From NCBI GenBank assembly GCA_934446095.1, contig CAKSDR010000062.1, forward strand, positions 1 through 7,555: a stretch of DNA of 7,555 nucleotides. The letters are read 5' to 3'. A model generated the notes under the pieces. That model was not told the origin of the DNA. It saw nothing but the letters and a program-made list of their open reading frames with translations, and searched no databases. The stretch is from an uncultured Eubacteriales bacterium. GTDB taxonomy: Bacteria; Bacillota; Clostridia; Oscillospirales; CAG-382. The position numbers were made by a program, and so were the translations under genes. Of this stretch, positions 5,161-7,555 are shown piece after piece. Positions within the stretch are counted from its first letter, which is position 1; each line of letters begins with the position of its first letter.

Positions 5161-5190
5161 GGGGCGTCTGTAAAGTCGCCCCCATATTTT
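5161..5190 (+). terminator. GC-rich hairpin terminator after the lipoprotein gene
   Basis: GGGGCG (5161-5166) pairs with CGCCCC (5177-5182) across a 10-base loop, followed by ATATTTTAT. The T-run is interrupted, but the location after the last gene of the sigma operon suits termination. Confidence 0.65.
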
Positions 5191-5195
5191 ATAAT
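5190..5195 (+). promoter_or_regulatory. Possible -10 element for the acylation operon
   Basis: A perfect TATAAT directly follows the terminator hairpin, 35 bases before the MBOAT start codon. No convincing -35 is seen at the right distance, because that position falls in the hairpin loop. Weak evidence. Confidence 0.25.
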
Positions 5196-5229
5196 CGTAT
5201 TTTTAATTGTTAAGGAGGAAATATATAGA

Positions 5230-6633
5230 ATGCTTTTTTCAAGTACGCCGTTTTTATATTGGTTTTTACCACTTGTACTGATTCTATATATAATAACCCC
5301 AAAAAATTTTAAAAATGCCGTTTTGCTTCTTTCAAGTTTGTTTTTTTATGGCTGGGGAGAACCAAAATATGTAGTGTGGATGATACTTTCCATTGTCATG
5401 GGTTATATTTTCGGACTGCTAATAGAGCATTTTAAATATAGGCCGCGGATTTCAAAATTATTTCTTGTCCTATCGGTTTTGTTCAGCCTTTCTATGCTCG
5501 GATACTTCAAATATGCCGATTTTTTCATAAGCAATTTCAACGCCTTAACCGGACTTTATATACCTTTATTAAAAGTTACGCTGCCGATCGGAATAAGTTT
5601 TTACACATTTCAGATACTAAGTTACACTATAGATGTCTACAGAAAAGATGTTGCGGCGCAAAAAAATATAATTGACCTTGCAGCATATGTCGCGTTCTTC
5701 CCGCAACTAATTGCAGGACCGATTGTGCGATATTCCAATATTGAAAGTCAGTTGAAAAACCGCACCCATACAATCGAAAAAACAGTTCTCGGCGCGCGGC
5801 GGTTTATTATAGGACTCGGAAAAAAAATCATGATTGCAAATCAACTCGGAAAACTGTGCGACCTGTTTCGGGAATCCGGCGATAAGTCCGTGCTTTTCTT
5901 CTGGCTTTACGCCGTTGCATATTCTCTTCACGTATATTTTGATTTTTCCGGATATTCCGACATGGCAAAAGGACTTGGGAAAATTTTCGGATTTGATTTT
6001 CCTGAAAACTTTAATTACCCGTTTATCTCAAAAAGCATAACTGAATTTTGGCGCCGCTGGCATATATCCCTCGGTACCTGGTTCCGTGATTATGTCTATA
6101 TTCCTCTCGGCGGAAATCGCGTGAGTGTTCCCCGCCACATATTCAATATTTTTGTGGTCTGGATGCTCACCGGCCTTTGGCACGGTGCCGCATGGAATTT
6201 TATTGTATGGGGATTATATTTTGCAATCCTCCTTATTGCGGAAAAGGTTTTACTGCTGAAATACCTTAAAAAAAGCCGGATATTCAGTCATATTTATGTT
6301 GTGCTTCTTACACTCGTAAGTTTTGTGATTTTTAATGCCGAAAATATGGGGCAGGCATTTTCATACATAAAAGCAATGTTCGGCGCAGGCGGATATCCCC
6401 TTTTATCGTCGGAATTTTCCTATTATTTCCGCAGTTATTTCGTAATATTGATAGTTGCCATAATAGGCGCAACTCCGATTCCGAAAAAAATATGGAAACG
6501 CGCCGACAAAACCCTTTTGGGAGGGAATATAATAACTGTTGTAGAACCCATAGCGCTTGCCGCATTGCTTGTAATATGCTCGGCATATCTTGTCGACGGT
6601 TCCTATAATCCATTCCTTTATTTCAGGTTTTAA
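5230..6633 (+). CDS. MBOAT family O-acyltransferase (AlgI/DltB-like)
   Basis: This 467-residue polytopic membrane protein begins LFSSTPFLYWFLP, the usual opening of bacterial AlgI-type proteins. Family landmarks run in order: LLLSSLFFYGWGEPKYV (32-48), LPIGISFYTFQ (118-128), FFPQLIAGPIVR (156-167), the EFWRRWHISLGTWFRDY block with His278, and the invariant catalytic histidine in LTGLWHGAAWNF (His318). These enzymes take an acyl group, commonly acetyl, from a cytoplasmic donor and pass it across the membrane for O-acylation of an exopolysaccharide, teichoic acid or peptidoglycan. All key residues are present and the length is normal for Gram-positive versions. AAGGAGG (5212-5218) precedes the ATG with a slightly long 11-base spacer. 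A DHHW protein gene follows after 15 bases, the standard partner, pointing to glycan O-acetylation rather than D-alanylation, for which dltA/dltC neighbours would be expected. Confidence 0.95.
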   Translation: MLFSSTPFLYWFLPLVLILYIITPKNFKNAVLLLSSLFFYGWGEPKYVVWMILSIVMGYIFGLLIEHFKYRPRISKLFLVLSVLFSLSMLGYFKYADFFISNFNALTGLYIPLLKVTLPIGISFYTFQILSYTIDVYRKDVAAQKNIIDLAAYVAFFPQLIAGPIVRYSNIESQLKNRTHTIEKTVLGARRFIIGLGKKIMIANQLGKLCDLFRESGDKSVLFFWLYAVAYSLHVYFDFSGYSDMAKGLGKIFGFDFPENFNYPFISKSITEFWRRWHISLGTWFRDYVYIPLGGNRVSVPRHIFNIFVVWMLTGLWHGAAWNFIVWGLYFAILLIAEKVLLLKYLKKSRIFSHIYVVLLTLVSFVIFNAENMGQAFSYIKAMFGAGGYPLLSSEFSYYFRSYFVILIVAIIGATPIPKKIWKRADKTLLGGNIITVVEPIALAALLVICSAYLVDGSYNPFLYFRF

Positions 6634-6648
6634 AGGCAGGTGCGACAT

Positions 6649-7555
6649 ATGAAAAAATATAAAAACATTATAAGTCTTTTAATTGTAAGTTTAGTTTTTG
6701 TAAGTTTGACCGCCGCGTCATGGTTTTCACCAAAAAAGGATTTTTCAAACAGCGAAAGAAGAAAACTTGAGCAATTTCCCAAAATCTCTCTTGAAACAAT
6801 TTCAAACGGAAACTTTATGACAAAATTTGAAAGTTTTACGCAGGATCAGTTTCCAATGCGCGATACTTTCAGAACGCTTAAGGCATTTACCTCTTATTAT
6901 GCGCTCGGTCAACTTGATAATAACGGTATATATATTAAAGACGGCTACGCTGCAAAAATCGAATATCCGCTTGATGAGAATTCTTTAAATTATGCCGCTG
7001 AAAAATTCGGTTATATATATGAAAAATTTCTATCCGGCAATGAGGGCAATATATATTTTTCAATTGCACCTGATAAAGGGTATTTTCTTGCAGAAAAAAA
7101 CGGTTACCTGCATATGGATTATAAAAAACTATTCAGTATTATGCAGGAAAAAATGTATTTTGCAAATTATATAGACATTGCCGAAACACTTGATATAACC
7201 GATTACTATAAAACGGATACGCACTGGCGTCAGGAAAAACTTTTGAAGTGCGCAAAAAAACTTGCGTCCGAGATGGGAATAACTCTTTCCAAAAAGTACA
7301 CGGAAAATACTCTTGAATACCCTTTTTATGGCGTTTACTGCGGACAGGCCTCCCTTCCTCTGCCATCAGAAACAATATATTATCTTACAAACGATATTCT
7401 TGACAACTGCATTGTAACAGATTATGAAAGCGGCACTTCCGGCAAAATCTATAATATGGATAAAGCGGCAGGCAAGGACCCTTACGAAATGTTTTTATCA
7501 GGTCCTGTTTCGCTTATCACAATAGAAAATCCGCAAAGCAAAACCGGCAGGGAAC
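6649..7555 (+). CDS. DHHW family protein (AlgJ/AlgX-like SGNH-type acyltransferase partner), 3' truncated
   Basis: The frame runs from the ATG at 6649 to the window edge without a stop, giving 302 residues. An N-terminal hydrophobic helix (about 7-26) after lysines 2, 3 and 5 acts as signal anchor, placing the rest outside the cell. FSNSERRKLEQFP (32-44) and FESFTQDQFPMRD (60-72) are typical of DHHW/AlgJ-type proteins. TDTHWR (189-194), with Asp190 and His192, matches the Asp-x-His catalytic pair of AlgJ/AlgX. The catalytic serine block, normally an (R/K)DS motif shortly after the K-T-G-R-x segment seen here at the very end, would lie just beyond the window. The role is to transfer the acyl group exported by the upstream MBOAT to an extracellular glycan. 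CAGGTG (6637-6642) gives a 6-base spacer, and the gene follows MBOAT by 15 bases in one operon. Confidence 0.9.
   Translation, partial: MKKYKNIISLLIVSLVFVSLTAASWFSPKKDFSNSERRKLEQFPKISLETISNGNFMTKFESFTQDQFPMRDTFRTLKAFTSYYALGQLDNNGIYIKDGYAAKIEYPLDENSLNYAAEKFGYIYEKFLSGNEGNIYFSIAPDKGYFLAEKNGYLHMDYKKLFSIMQEKMYFANYIDIAETLDITDYYKTDTHWRQEKLLKCAKKLASEMGITLSKKYTENTLEYPFYGVYCGQASLPLPSETIYYLTNDILDNCIVTDYESGTSGKIYNMDKAAGKDPYEMFLSGPVSLITIENPQSKTGRE

Noticed and set aside
5834..6040. Plus-strand open frame inside the MBOAT gene
   Set aside because: It is an out-of-frame shadow of a region holding conserved MBOAT residues.
6992..7174. Short plus-strand frame inside the last gene
   Set aside because: It overlaps the long DHHW frame (6649 to the window end), which has a proper start site and family motifs; the short frame has neither.

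Overview
This AT-rich window most likely comes from a spore-forming, low-GC Firmicute of the class Clostridia, plausibly an Oscillospiraceae/Ruminococcus-like gut lineage. That placement rests on strong AGGAGG-type ribosome binding sites, two coat-F-like spore proteins, a clostridial-style ECF sigma/anti-sigma pair, a lipoprotein type common in gut Clostridia, and an MBOAT/DHHW acylation pair. It is inferred from protein style only. All ten recognisable genes lie on the + strand.

Layout. (1) 2-892 is the 3' part of a phosphodiester glycosidase (NAGPA/DUF2233 type) gene, closed by a hairpin terminator. (2) 1020-1913 is a single DMT/EamA transporter gene whose stop codon sits inside its own terminator. 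(3) 2019-2492 is a two-gene cassette of small coat-F-like proteins. It is preceded by a sequence matching the sigma-G (forespore) promoter consensus and by an 18-bp perfect palindrome, and is closed by a 15-bp-stem terminator. (4) 2617-3246 is a TRIC/UPF0126 membrane protein gene behind a near-consensus sigma-A promoter. (5) 3397-5131 is a probable three-gene signalling operon: an ECF-type sigma factor, an overlapping single-pass membrane protein that looks like its anti-sigma factor, and a lipoprotein, followed by a GC-rich hairpin. (6) 5230-7555 is the start of an acylation operon: an AlgI/DltB-like MBOAT O-acyltransferase and, 15 bases later, a DHHW (AlgJ/AlgX-like) protein cut by the window end.

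How the parts may work together. The window is mostly cell-envelope biology: polysaccharide phosphodiester processing, spore surface, envelope-stress-type signalling and O-acylation of an extracellular polymer. The MBOAT and DHHW products are expected to work as a pair, one moving acyl groups across the membrane and the other transferring them to a glycan outside. The sigma factor probably controls its own operon and perhaps envelope genes elsewhere; nothing here proves that it controls the acylation genes.

The least ordinary part is the leader of the sigma operon (3294-3397). It combines an extended -10 element, an exact 13-bp direct repeat with a 21-bp period, a possible ECF-type promoter, and a strong Shine-Dalgarno placed before a start-stop ATGTGA rather than before the real sigma start codon. 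No RNA genes, insertion sequences, CRISPR arrays or phage genes were seen.
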